A model generated the notes under the pieces. The model was not told the DNA's origin. It saw only the letters and a list, made by a program, of their open reading frames with translations, and did no database searches. A stretch of 64,000 nt of DNA from Pardosa pseudoannulata. Taxonomy: Eukaryota > Arthropoda > Arachnida > Araneae > Lycosidae. Below, in pieces: positions 50,526 to 63,351 of this stretch. Both the position numbers and the translations under genes were made by a program. The DNA is taken from contig CM063502.1 of NCBI GenBank assembly GCA_032207245.1, positions 137,153,498 through 137,217,497 of the forward strand, written 5' to 3'. How positions within the stretch are numbered: the stretch's first letter is position 1; each line of letters opens with the position of its first letter.

Positions 50526-53280
50526 TTTCTATTTGCAGTGTAATAGATTTTGCAATAATATACGACGTAAAACTATAGATGCGAAAACTTCTTCAAAAAT
50601 CTCTTTAAATATTTATTAGTTCTAATTTTGATAAAAGCTATTGAAACTTATATCATGCTTTTTTACTTTATTTCATCATATTAGTGTTACTTAAAGCAAC
50701 TTTTTTCTCCATTCATGTGGAAAGCCAAAGAAACTATTTAGAACATTATCAGCTGATATTTTTCAATTTGTTTATATAGTTTCTACTATAATTTCTTAGT
50801 ATTTCTGGCCCTGCTCTCACGAGGAGAGTATCGCTAGACAACACCCAAAAAACAAAACAACCGTAAACTTAGGTAAATACCGAGGTGGACAGTGAGACAT
50901 AAAGCGAACGTAAAAACCACACAAAACTAATAATGATGAATACAATGGTTCACCTGGGAAGAAATATATTGAATGATGAAAGTGAGAAACATCCATGATT
51001 TGTTACAAATAGTGGAAGAAAAAGATTCGACCACATGCTCTTTAGGGATTTTCTGACATAAGAGATAATAAGTTGCAATTAGAAATTTTAAAATTCTTAA
51101 ATAATTCATCCCATTCACAAAAACGTAATATGTTAAATAATTTGTCGGAGTTAAATGCTAAATAAAGCTCTCACAAAACAATGCCACTAAAATATTTTTC
51201 CTCCAGGCATAAAGATCGCTTTGTTCAAATAATATTTCTCTTATTAAATATCATATTCCCTTTAGGTTTATAAAATTTTTAAAATTTTATAGAATTAATA
51301 CATACAAGATATATAAAGAAATTTTAAGCTCAATTAAAAATCCCATTTATTACTATTTAACAGTTTATTGCTAAAATATATAAGAATAAATTTTAAACAG
51401 TTATAATTATGCTAATACGATGAAAGCAAAATTTATTTTACATAAACCTTTTTATGTAAGCGTGGAAATTCTTTTCCAAATAAAATATCAAATCATTTAA
51501 AATCATAAAAAGGGAAAATATAAAAAAGGGAAACTTTCATTAAATATATATGAAAATAAAATTTTTTAATCTGATGGAAAAAACACTTACCTCGGCTCAA
51601 ATAACTACAAAAATATTTATTAAAATGTGTAATGTGGTAATTGATTTCATTAATCATAGCGCTGAACATATTGTCAGATTAAAAATTGCTTATTTAAAGT
51701 GAAAAGAAATTTAACAAAAAAATTTAAACCCGTTTTTTATGACAACATTACCCGCATTATGTTTACAGCATCTTTAATTTTCATACAATTAATAGAAAAA
51801 AAACAGCATTTTTTCCTCTAAACAGTATTTCGTGATACAATTTGTCCCATGAGAAGTAGAGTAGTGTAGTATATCTATTGGTACGAAAAAAAATCATGAT
51901 ATCGAAAGAAGAATGTTTAAATTTTTTAGCTGAAATCTCAGCATGGAAAATATTTATTAAGGTACATATAATGTTGAATTGAATACGGTTTATCCTAGAT
52001 AAAATGTATCTTGTAACACAAATAGCTAATTTCACTAAATTTATTTAATATAAAAATATATTCACGAATAATTTTATATTAGAATTTTTTTCGATTAATG
52101 CTCATAATAATTATCAGAAATATTGTATTCATGAGTGCATATAAGGGGAATATTTATTAAAAATTTAAAGCCACTTTTTGAAAATAGGTTGAAATAAAAA
52201 TGTCACACGACTTCATATTTTTATATTTTGAAATAGAATTATTTCAACTTAACTATCTAATCTAAAACTAGTTACAAACTATTACAGAGACTATTTTAGA
52301 TTTAAAATTACACATAATGTTCCATGAATAATTTAAGACTTTGTTTAAAAGCCATCTGAAACCTACTTAAAGCTTAAATCAAGAAAAGTTATAATTTTAT
52401 TCATGCATCAGAATTTAACCATAGATAATAAACTTTACAGGCTTTGAACAAAATGTAATTATTCATTGCCAGAGAAATAAAAACTATCAATGTTTTCCTA
52501 GATAAATTTATATGAATAATATTAGCATATTAAATGCGGATTCTCTGTTCTCATAGAAAAGTCAATTCCTATAAACGTATATTTCGAATGAGCTACTGGT
52601 GATTTTTAGACAATTTTGTACGATACATATATATTATAGTTTTGTATGAAAACTTAAGATATAATTGATAAAACTAATTATCATTCCCATGACATTATTT
52701 TGAATAATACGTATGTATTTTGGGCAGAAAGATATATTTTGCCTTGCAAAATTTTTTAGATACAATGTCATTATTATATTTTCCACATATATTCTTCTTG
52801 AATTTTCTAAATTTTATTATAATATATAAAATTTAGGAAAAATAACTTTATAAATCATCGGAGAGTTTTTTAAATTGATTAAAATGTTTCTTAAAATTAT
52901 AATGATGGAAGGACGAAATTTTGAATGTGGTTTGGATTCTTTCCAAAAACATTCTTAATGAGGCGATAAGTTTTTATAAATTATTGATATCAAAAATTTT
53001 ACTCGACTGTTTTACTACAGTTTGAAAACACTTCCTTCTGATCGGAAGACGCTTCGTTTCATAACATTATATTTAAGTCACATTTCTGATTTAATATTAG
53101 CAATTTAATGACTACTAGTATATAAATCACTATTTAAAAATGTTTATATTATGGTTTAAACAATATTAAAAACTCTTTTTGAAATTCAACGAAACCTTTT
53201 CGGTATTTTTCTATTATAAAGAAAAACGCATATAGCCATAAATATAACTAACTAAAATCGATAGCTAAAGACTGTTTACA
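50526..53280. other. AT-rich non-coding sequence
   Basis: About 2.75 kb without gene, RNA or repeat. Minus-strand frames at 50927-51118 and 51781-52035 are unrecognised. Confidence 0.6.
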
Positions 53281-54236
53281 CGTGTAAGACCTATATATGA
53301 GAGAATGTTGCTTAACGGGGTCTCAATAGGACATTAGTTTATCGAACTTATTTTTTTTTACACTTTAAGATTAACTTTTGTTTTTATATGACTGCTTTTC
53401 TGTATAAAACAATGTTAATCTTTCTTTGGCATAAAAAAAAGTTGATTGCATTCTGGAAATTTCTGTGCCGAAACCAAACCTAGAATTACGAGTGGAATAA
53501 GGTTTTCAATACAGTGATCTCTCAGTGGTTAGATACTTAACGAACCAATACTATTTCTTTTCTTACCAATCAAAACTAGTCATTCATTTGAAAACATTAA
53601 TTTGCAACTTTCTCGTAAGTATACTGTGTTTTAACGTATGACTAATGTTAACGTTTTAACGTTTGCCTTGCAACATGTAATACCTATTTATGATATAATT
53701 TTACTTAACGTGGTGTCAACAGGCTTAGTTTTTGGTTTGGTTTGGAGTGCTACGGTCTACTTTTTGCAACACGAGGGCTAATGAGACATGGACCTACAGT
53801 TTAAAGCCGATTCCGAACGGCTACGAACATCCATGCCACTGTGTTATTCAAACCCACGAACTCCGGTACCGAAGCCCAGCACCCTAACCAATCGCGCATC
53901 GTTCGGCGTGGTCTCAGTAGGACATCAGTTTATTGAACTTTTTTTACACTTTAAATTAAATTTTATTTTTATATGACTGCTTTTCTGTATAATACAATAT
54001 TAATCATTCTTTAGCATAAAAACAGTTAATTGCATTTTGAAAATTTCTGTGCCGAAAACAAACCTAGAATTACGAGTGAAATAAGGTTTTCAATATAGCA
54101 ATCTTTCACTGGTTAGTTACTTAATGAACCAATACTATTTCTTTTCTTACCAATCAAAACTAGTCATTTATTTTAAAACATTAAACTGCAACTTTCTCTT
54201 AAGCATAATGTGTTTTAATGCATGACTAATACTGTA
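53281..54236 (+). repeat. Direct duplication (393-bp period) with a SINE in the second unit
   Basis: Unit 1 starts at 53281 (CGTGTAAGACCTATATATGA) and unit 2 at 53674 (CATGTAATACCTATTTATGA). Long shared blocks follow: TATGACTGCTTTTCTGTATA, AAATTTCTGTGCCGAAA, AACCAATACTATTTCTTTTC, TTACCAATCAAAACTAGTCA. Unit 2 is interrupted at the GTGGTCTCA site by the minus-strand SINE at 53731-53907. Confidence 0.95.
53731..53907 (-). mobile_element. tRNA-derived SINE inside a duplicated unit
   Basis: Minus-strand copy: tail GGTTTGGTTTGGAGTGCTAC, body AAAGCCGATTCCGAACGG, T-arm region TTCAAACCCACGAA, head ending ATCGTTCGGC. Flanks GTGGTGTCAACAGGCTTAGT (left) and GTGGTCTCAGTAGGACATCA (right) are an imperfect target duplication. 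Unit 1 of the host duplication provides the empty site (GGGGTCTCAATAGGACATTA). A 62-codon frame (53788-53976) is its readout. Confidence 0.95.
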
Positions 54237-54629
54237 TTATAACTTGTAATTGTGCAAACTCATTCACCTTAGTTTAATGAATCTAATTCCTTATTTTATA
54301 GGATATATATCTGAGTTTATAAAGGAATTAAACTTTTTTATATGAATTAGAATTACAATCTACAAAAAATATTAAAAAAGAATCCGTTATTGTTTTCCAA
54401 AATTAAACATTGATATAGTAAACGATATTATTTTACAGTATTTGTATGAGTACATATTAGATGACAGACAAACCGTTTTTCAATAGAAATGGCTGAAAAA
54501 TACCACTAACAATAGTATTGTATTTAATGATACAATATATCCCAAACGTAAAAAGAGCTAGTGCTGAGTGCTACATAATGTCGATATAATCACTAAACAT
54601 TAATCACGTTTGTGAACAGTTTACAGTTG

Positions 54630-54810
54630 GTGACAGCCATTTATACAGTACTGTATTTTTCAACACTAAGGCTAATTAGACTATAAAATCAACTGCTCTA
54701 AGCGTATGCCGAAAAGTAAAAGGCTGATGTAACATCCAAAAAGTTTCTTTTGAACCCATATGATCTCAGGTACCTTTTACTTTATTCTTACACTTTAGAA
54801 CCATTCGTTA
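54630..54810 (-). mobile_element. tRNA-derived SINE, very old copy
   Basis: Family order is retained on the minus strand: TTTTTCAACACTAAGGCTAA, CAACTGCTCTAAGC, GATGTAACATCC, TTTTGAACCCATATGATCTC, AGGTACC. Identity is low and both ends are uncertain. Confidence 0.6.
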
Positions 54811-57059
54811 TAAACACAATGCTCCATAGTCTAATAAATATCTACATATTATATACATTTTGAACATTTTCTTAGCTCTAACAACATCAAGAAACGTGTT
54901 CTCGTATTTCTGAACTGTAAAACAAAGCAGAAAATCCATTCATTGCATTTTATGATGTTTTGTAATGAAAGTATTCTAATGACTACCTTATTTCATATTC
55001 AAAAATAGAATTTATTAAAAGAAAATATTTCTCTATTATTTAATTGAAGATATTAATTTTTATCAGTAATTTACGCATTCAGATCAATAACTTTTGAAAC
55101 AGCTACAATGCTTGAAGGCGTGTTGCATGAATAACTCTAGAGAATAAAATAATATATCTGTAAACATAATTTTGTATTGCGGAAAACTTAATGACTCTTC
55201 ATAAATTAACGCTCAAATTAAAAACAATCATTATAATAGTTATCTATATTTTAATAATATGTCTCCCGAGGTTAATTACATTTTGAAAGGATGTAATCCT
55301 ACATTAGAAAAATAGCATATTTTATCTTGGTAAGAAAATTGTTTTGTAAACTCTGCGTCATTTATAGCATTACGATTATTTTTAATGGTGGAACATCATG
55401 ATTATCTTAAAAGGACTTAACTTGAGATGGACTTACTTGAAAAAGGCCTACTTTCTGGAAGTTTCTTCAGAACATATCGCAATGCACTTACTATCAAAGA
55501 CTAAATTATTAAAATAATTATTTTTATTAACCAAGCCTAAATTTTGATATCATCATTTTTATTTATTTTTTTCTTTTAAGGTCATTTGAAAATTTGTTTT
55601 AAACTGATGCTAAAGACAAAACTTTGTAAAAATTGGGGTTTATTTTAAAAATGTCACAATTTTTGTATATATCAGTATATTTAAATAGTATTTTATAACA
55701 GAAAGAATGAACTCAAATTTCAGTATATTTAAATTTAATATGTTTCAAAAACTACTTTTCTAGCTACCCCTTGATTGACACAGCAGCAAAACTCATAGAA
55801 GTTTAACATCATTTCCAGTCAAAATGTTTCTTCCAAAGTCAAGATGGACAAACTTTCTCTTTAATTTTAACTCTTTTTGTGTTAAAATTGAAGAAAAAAA
55901 TTTGTTCATCTCTTTTTGTGTTATTTAAATTTTTAATTAGATTTGTCAAACAAGAAGAAATTTATATAAAAGAGTTGTAATTGATAATTTATATTTAATG
56001 ATGTGTGTAATAAAAATTAGGAAACTAGTCGAACTGAAGTTGCATAAACCATGAAAAAATAACAGTTATTAAATATTAAATTTTTAAATTAGATTCAAAT
56101 GTGGTATTTTAATGAAAAATAACAAAATAGAACAAAATTCAAACAATCATTATTATTTAACATTTTATTGAATCAAATCCAGCTTTTTCATCAAAAACCC
56201 ATGTGTTTTTTTCCTTCATTCCGAACTAGTGTTTTGAAACCCTGTGAAAATATTCCTTAGAAAAAAAAAGACTGTTGAAACAAAAGAACTGGAAGAGATC
56301 CCCTGAATATAACTATGTGTGTTTGTAAATCATATATATAAATAAAATGGTAAATAAAATGGAAAAGTAAATTGACACAAACGAAATATTTCAAATAATA
56401 TATATTAACAGAAAAATAAAATCTAAGATTAACTCAGCTGTAACAAAAATCAGAATTCTAGATAATATATATAAAATAAATAAGAGAGATAATCACTATA
56501 TCTACACTATCAAATTCACTATTTAGGGTTTTTTTTACAGAATTTGTTTTAAATTTAACCCTGAAAGTACTTCACTTTTAAAGCTGAAACGTATACTGAA
56601 ATGTTTAAAACTATTGTAAAAGTAAGTAGTACTCTTTAGGAAAGATTTGAAGATAGAACAAATTATTCTAATTTAATATATAATAAATCTTTACTTGTCA
56701 TATTAATAGATATGATGTACGTTTTTAGATATTTTGAATGCTCTCATATGTTCTCATCCATACCAGCATATTCCGCATACAATATTAGACATATTCACGT
56801 ATTTATAAGGGAAATATATGGTAAATATAATAATTACTGTTTAATACAGTTAATTTAAAAATCAATCAAAAAACCACTCTTTTAAAGAGATTTTTTTAAA
56901 AGAACAATTTCATAAACAATGTTTTTTCTGTCTTACAAATAAACTTCAATGTTTACCATCAAAAGTTTATTATGAAAGTAAAATTAATATTTAATAACAG
57001 AATAGATATATTAAGTTTTGATTTATCTCCCATTTTCTTGTAAAATAACCTATTTTTTT
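54811..57059. other. AT-rich non-coding sequence
   Basis: About 2.2 kb without gene, RNA or clear repeat. Confidence 0.6.
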
Positions 57060-57552
57060 ATAAAACTTATTACTTTCATTTAGATTTATATCTCGAATAA
57101 TTATCTCAAATTATGATAAATAATTTCTCTTGGATTTTTTTAAAAATATCTTATCGATGCAAAATCCGTATATATTTATAGGTAAAACATTTCAAATTGG
57201 AGAATTTTTCTTCAAAAAAATTATTCTTCAATTATATAATAACTTAAGAACAACTGCTGTTATTTACATCTTACAATTAATCTTCAAATTATTTCCTCTA
57301 CAACAGCAAAAATCTATTGATAAACATTCCATATGAAACATTAATAATATTTTTTAAATATAAATATTTTTCATATCTAATAAGGAGATCTAAATTTGTA
57401 AAAAAATATCGCTTCCATTTGAATTTATATTCCGAGTCATTACCTCAAATACATAATTAATATTTTCCTGCTTAAAATCCGTATATATTTATAATAGTAA
57501 CACATTACAAAATGGAGAATTCCCTCTTGCAAAATGAAATATTATACTTAAA
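57060..57552 (+). repeat. Diverged direct duplication, ~335-bp offset
   Basis: CATTTAGATTTATATCTCG and ATTATCTCAAAT (57078 onward), then AAAATCCGTATATATTTATA and GGAGAAT, recur as CATTTGAATTTATATTCCG, ATTACCTCAAAT and AAAATCCGTATATATTTATA from about 57416. Only parts of each unit align. No coding function. Confidence 0.75.
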
Positions 57553-57639
57553 TTTTATACATGCAGATAAATGCATGATAGCTAAATATATATTCTTCAA
57601 TTTTCGACTTCTTTAATGAAAGGGATACTTTATTAACAA
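57553..57639. other. AT-rich spacer
   Basis: Nothing recognised. Confidence 0.5.
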
Positions 57640-57845
57640 AGTAGTCTCATTCGCCTAACAACAGAGGTCACTTTGATTCATTGGATTGCAAAGAGTGGAT
57701 TTCCAAGTGGCATGACCTTATTGTCCGTCTATTGGAGAGGCGGATATATGTCCCCTCAAAGGGATACCTTGTCCGCCTAGGATCACGCGGCCTGGAAAAC
57801 CCAGGAGGATTAAAGTAGAGAAAATGGAGGAAGAATGATTGGGTA
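57640..57845. other. GC-richer patch, origin unknown
   Basis: Contains GGCGGATATATGTCCCC, TTGTCCGCCTAGGATCACGC and GGCCTGGAAAACCCAGGAGG. A short inverted pair TCCGTC...GGCGGA and CCTGG...CCAGG is visible. Trial translation gives only short basic peptides that match nothing known to me. It may be a remnant of an unidentified mobile element. Confidence 0.3.
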
Positions 57846-58089
57846 GGGAAGTATTAGATTTGTAACATAGGTTAAATATAGATATATTAAAGGATAGCGT
57901 TAGTTTTCATCTACGAAGAAGACTATTCCTGCTATTTGTAATTTAATACATAAAAGATAATTATTGTTAAATAGACTATAATGTGCTCAAATAACGGAAA
58001 CTGGAAATTAATAGCACGCAATAGAACAATTCCATAAAGTTAATGTACCGACAGACATTGCAATACTTGTATATTAACAAAAACGTCTC

Positions 58090-58136
58090 GTAGTGTGTTT
58101 TAAAAACAATTCAAAATTGTTTTTAAAACACACTAC
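58090..58136. repeat. Perfect palindrome, 22-bp arms
   Basis: Arms 58090-58111 and 58115-58136 are exact reverse complements around CAA. The arm begins GTAGTGTGTTTTAAAAACAA. Confidence 0.95.
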
Positions 58137-59961
58137 AAAATTGCGTTTAGTAATATTTAACTTTTAAACTACATTTGTATCTGGTTTTTACTAAGCTTTC
58201 AATACTGTATTTTTGTATTTCTAGCTTTTTGTAGAATAATTTAAATCCAGACGTTTTACCTGCTCGCCTGAAATTTCCTACATATGTGCGTTCGTTAACT
58301 CAAAATCCCAATTAATTGCTTTAATCACAGGAAGGTAATAAGCCCATGTCTGCTGCTGTGTATAATCATTATTTCAATATCCCTGGTACTCAAATTGAAT
58401 AGAAAACTATTTTTATAGAGCCACATGATAAACGGTGGGAATTTCGGAGTAAGCAAAAGAGACTACGAAATTAGTTTATTAAGATGTGGAATTAGGCTTA
58501 TTCAGGTTATGGAGGAAGAAAAATCTAAACTGCTACCGACAATCATTTATTACCAATTAACTATTATTAATAGTAATACATGCTTGTGGGCATTTCAGAA
58601 ACAGAATGATTTTCAGAATTTCAAACTAGCAATTTGAGCTAAAAGAGTTATTACGAGAAATCAAATTTGACCCATCTTTATATTAAATCATTGAAAGGTA
58701 TAAATGATATGCATTAAGCAGAAATGAAGTGACACAGAATAAAAGTACTAAAAATGTTGATAGAAAGGTGATGTAAAATTCTCAGAATATATTCCATTTC
58801 AGTTCTTGTCTAAAAATATTGGCTGATGTTAAAACGAGCTATTTTAAAGGATATTTAACAAAATAAAACATATATAGAGATTTGTTTACTCATACATGAC
58901 GCTTTAACGGAGCGATGGTATATCCAGGAAGTGTGCCTTATTCGAGGTTTGACTGCTCATTACATACATACGCATATATTTATATATACACATACACACA
59001 CACTCAATCCCACAGCCCACAAGCCTAAATATATATCATTACACGGTTATTTTAAATAATTACGTATTCATGCTATTCATGCTCAATAAGTATAAGCTAT
59101 GCTAAATTAAATGCCAAGTGAATAAGGGGTTAAATAAAAGACTTGTCTCGGAAAATACGTTTACCTCTTGTAGCGTCACAATACCCTCCAATGATTTCTA
59201 TCTATGCTTAGTTAAACAATATCCATCCCGAATTACATGTCGTTTGTTAAAAGGAATTCTAAAAAGTGTTAATAGCACAGGAAAAGAACAGATCTATGTG
59301 CTATCAATAATCAAGTAGCTTGTTAAATTCCATAAAGTACAGAAAATAGATATCTATAAGTGTTTCGCTTGAGGTCGTTTTAACTTTTTTAAGATTTATG
59401 AGGTATAAGTGCATGAATTAATAACTACAGTTTAACTTTATATCATTTTATAGTTCAGGTAAATATTTCGAGATACCTCACATCAATCATGTAAGTTTTC
59501 TTAAATACTTCCAGAGAACAAATATTTCCAGAGAGTTAAACAAATTAATTTTATCAATTTAAAACTTGCGATTTGGATGGTAAATTAGATATTTGGTACA
59601 ATTCAAGCAAAAATATATATTTTAACATAATTTATTATTCCTATGAATTATTTAGTTCATGTCGAGATAATGCATAAAATTTACACGTAAATAGGGCGCA
59701 CATTCGGAATTTTTAAGGTTTAATAATAAAATGATATAATAAATAATCTAAAATCAAATGAAATGTAGATTCTTAAGTAGTTTAATTCAGTAAACAAAAG
59801 AAAGTTACAGTTATAATACATTTCAAAAAAACATTCAAGTTTTTATTACATTTCTTCGAAAAGAAATTTCTACAAATATTTCAAGAAGAATTCCTCAGAA
59901 ACTACAAATATTTCAAATAAAGAAATGTTATTTTTTTTTTCAATTATATGACTGCTACGCC
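58137..59961. other. AT-rich non-coding sequence
   Basis: No supported gene. ATG frames of 70 codons (58425-58637) and 66 codons (59118-59318) have mixed composition but no motif I recognise. Confidence 0.5.
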
Positions 59962-61560
59962 GTTCTTTTGGAATACATGTTAATGATTTATTTCATTGAT
60001 TTTCATTTCAGTAGACAAGTTGTGTACAATATCGTAATTACTAAATTTGCTATAAGAATTCGATAGTTAGTATCTTCTTTAAATTATTTAAATATCTGAG
60101 GCAGTTTGGGGAACCTACTTTTAGTTTTCAACAATTCAACAATTTTAGTTGAAATAATTTTTCATTGATAACTTATCTGTGACAGTTATTGTCAATGTAT
60201 TCTTAAATACCAAGAATGTTTAAGTTCAAATTTCAAAGAAACATCTTTAAAAATAAAAATGAAATCGTAAAGCGTCTACTCTCTCAAACGTTTTCAATAC
60301 TTTTCTGAATGAAGTACTTAGTAGCATTGTACATTTCATTCCCCACCATTCTTCTAATTGCCATCTTTAAATGATCTAAATCGCTTTCTTATAATTGTTT
60401 AGTTAATGTTTTCGAGAAACATTTCACTGACTTTTAGAATACATGTTAATGATTTATTTCATTGATTTTCTTTTTAGTAGACAAGTTGTCTACAATTTCG
60501 TAATTATTAAATTAAAATAGTTTTTCATTGATAACTTAGCCGTGACTTTTATTGCTAATGTATTCGTAAATACCAAGCATGTTTAAGTACAAATTTGAAA
60601 TTAAAATATACATATATACTTCTTTTTGTTAATTTTACTTTGCGCAAAAAGCTCTTACTTAAGTCTACTTTTTATAAAAATTTCCACCAAACTTATGGCA
60701 CTTGTTCGTATCGTAGAATCTGACTTTGAATGCAATCATCATAGTAATTAGCTGCCTGACTTCACACTGGATAAACATTTGGTTTTGTGCCATAGACCAT
60801 GTTTTCAACCTCGGAGTTAGACAATCTTAAGACCACATTACATGTTAACCTATACTCTTTAAATCTGCAACATATTCAGTTTATGATAAATTTTTATGAC
60901 GAAGAATACATGATTTTTTTGCGAACTTGAGGAAATTTTCGCTGATTTACTTTAGTTTATGTTGACGTGTAATAAGGCATTTAATTCATTAAATTTTTGT
61001 TATCACTGGAAAATTATGCGCAATACTCACTCACTCACTAAAAGGAATCGTAAACAATATTTTGCTTTTCAGTGTGTACATGTTGACGAGTGATAAGGCC
61101 ATTAAAACTGCTGACAAGTTTGAAAAGTAAATAAATTGAAAAAAAAATGTATTTGATGACTGAAAATGTTCATTATATCCGATTTCTAAGACTCTAAGTT
61201 CAGACTCTAAGTTTCCGATTTCTAAGTTCGCTTTAATATTATAGTACAAATTGGTAAGAAAACACATAGAAAAGTGGTGGTTCCAGAATTATCGTTAATT
61301 TAAATGTTGTTCCGAAATTTTATGAAATATACATCTTTAAAAAACATCCAATAAAAATGAAATCGTAAAGGTTCTGCTCTCTCAAATGCTTACTTTTGAG
61401 AATACTTTTCTGAATGAAGTCTTAAGCAACATTGCACATTTTATTCCCCACCATGCTTCTAATTGTCATCTTCAAATGATCTAACATGATTTCTTAGCAT
61501 TATTTAGATTAATGTTTTCGAGAAACATTTCACTGATCTGTCTAGGCATTTCAGCTGCCT
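59962..61560 (+). repeat. Degenerate repeat cluster, ~466-bp unit, partial copies
   Basis: Copy A runs 59962-60432. Copy B starts at 60437 with the same GAATACATGTTAATGATTTA and GTAGACAAGTTGT blocks but lacks about 110 bp and fades at about 60600. Copy C (61331-61545) matches only the second half of A: ACATCTTTAAAAA, AAAATGAAATCGTAAAG, TTCTGAATGAAGT, CCCCACCAT and TTTTCGAGAAACATTTCACT. A further short pair, GTTGACGTGTAATAAGGC and GTTGACGAGTGATAAGGC, lies at 60961 and 61083. No frame survives. Confidence 0.85.
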
Positions 61561-63295
61561 TCACATGTTTTGCTCGAAAAAATAAAAACAAATGCTGGAG
61601 TGTATTTCAAAATCGGTGGGATTTTCAATTTAATCGAACAATTTAAAATGCTCACAAACATACTTAAAATCTGCTAAAAGTTCCAGAATGGTGTTAGCAG
61701 CTAGCCAGCAATTGTTGATGATACTCTCAGTGTGCAAGAGTGGAATTGAATACCCGACGTTAAAGATGTCGAAATTCTAAACTGTATTTAAAAACACACC
61801 TTAACAGCAGTAACTAATCTACATAAGTGTAATGCTGATAATTATATAAACAAAGTTAAAAAGCTAAATCTTTAGAAGTAGAATAGAATCAAGTGAGGTG
61901 TAACAATCTGTTTTGAGTGTATTTGATAGATATTCTATCCAACAAATAGTGAAATATAAACTTACTTCGAGAGGCAGTTTTCATATTTAAAATGATATAC
62001 AAATGTTGATTATAAGGAAAAGTAAAACTCTTTAGAAATGGGGAGATATTTCAAAGGTTTGCCTTGAATATCAAAATGTTAATGTTACTTCGCCTTTAAT
62101 CTATTTGAATATTTTTTTTAAAATTACTAATTCTCTATAGTAAATTCATTGGTTTTATTTAAATTTTGTCCTTTGTTACATTTAAAGCAGTGTAAAGCAC
62201 CTGAAGCTTTCATTTCTTAAGGCATTTAACATAGAAAATTTCAGAAATCAATAATTTTCAAAATTCTCAAACCAAAACTTCTTATTGTCATATAATGAGA
62301 CATAGTTCCTTCAAATACTTGTAGAATACATGACTTTAGGTAAATCTTTATTTTAAAAAAATGCATGGTAGAAACACTTTCATACATTTCTCCTCTTTTC
62401 CTGTCCAAAAGGAAAAAAATCTTCAGCTTTTGAAAGAAGAAAGAAGATTAAGAGTACCTCTGGTCCTATTTCTTCATTCAAGAAGTGTTTTCTTTTCAGA
62501 AAACAAAATTTTACTCGTTTAGAAGTTCAAGAGAAGGACACTGCTTTCAAAAGGAAGTGTTGAAAATTGCAAAAGATTAAAAATCGAAGAGTAGAAATAA
62601 CACAATTGAAACTAGATTACTAGAAGAAATTCTAAAAGCGACAAAGAAAACTTAATTATTCAAATATCTGAACATTTTTCGAGTATATATTGATTTATGA
62701 TAGCATTTTACGCGCTTGAAGTATTATGTAGATACAAAAAATAGATTTGGCAACACTGTATTTTAATGATGCACTTCCTTATAATGTTATTTATTTACTG
62801 TTTGACGTCACATATCATAGTATAAAATCTTAAAAAATATGTTATATGTTGCTTTTAAATTAACATCACTTCAGTGTCTATTAATCTTTAAGTATATATT
62901 TATATTTCCTTTTCTATATAAAAACGAGACTATTAATTCATAAATTTCATCTTAAATTATTGCATTTATAAAAACAAATTACATTCGAATTAATAGCATA
63001 GATACATTATGCTATTAATTCAGAAATATTGGAAATTCCTTACAAGTATTTAAGCTCTCAAAGACATGTTTGGACATAATGTATTATTTATCAGCTGAAA
63101 TTTAGTTCTTAGCGATAGGTATCTTCATTTTTAAATACTTTTGTCTCTTAATAAATACATTTATTTTTTTAACCTAAATAACATAAAGGTATACCTGGTT
63201 ATCAAAAGTTACATATCAAGTACATCGAGAGTGAAAATACCTTTTACATATATTTTAATAAAATATTTTGCATGAACATCATGAAAATAATTAAA
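61561..63295. other. AT-rich non-coding sequence
   Basis: Nothing recognised. Confidence 0.6.
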
Positions 63296-63351
63296 TTCTC
63301 TCTTTCCCGCTCTCTCACTCTTTCCCTCCCCCCTCTCTCTCTCCCACTCTA
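63296..63351. repeat. CT-rich low-complexity tract
   Basis: Imperfect (CT)n with CCCTCCC interruptions. Pyrimidine on the plus strand throughout except a few A and G. Confidence 0.9.

Noticed and set aside
53788..53976. 62-codon plus-strand frame
   Set aside because: It is the antisense readout of the minus-strand SINE at 53731-53907.
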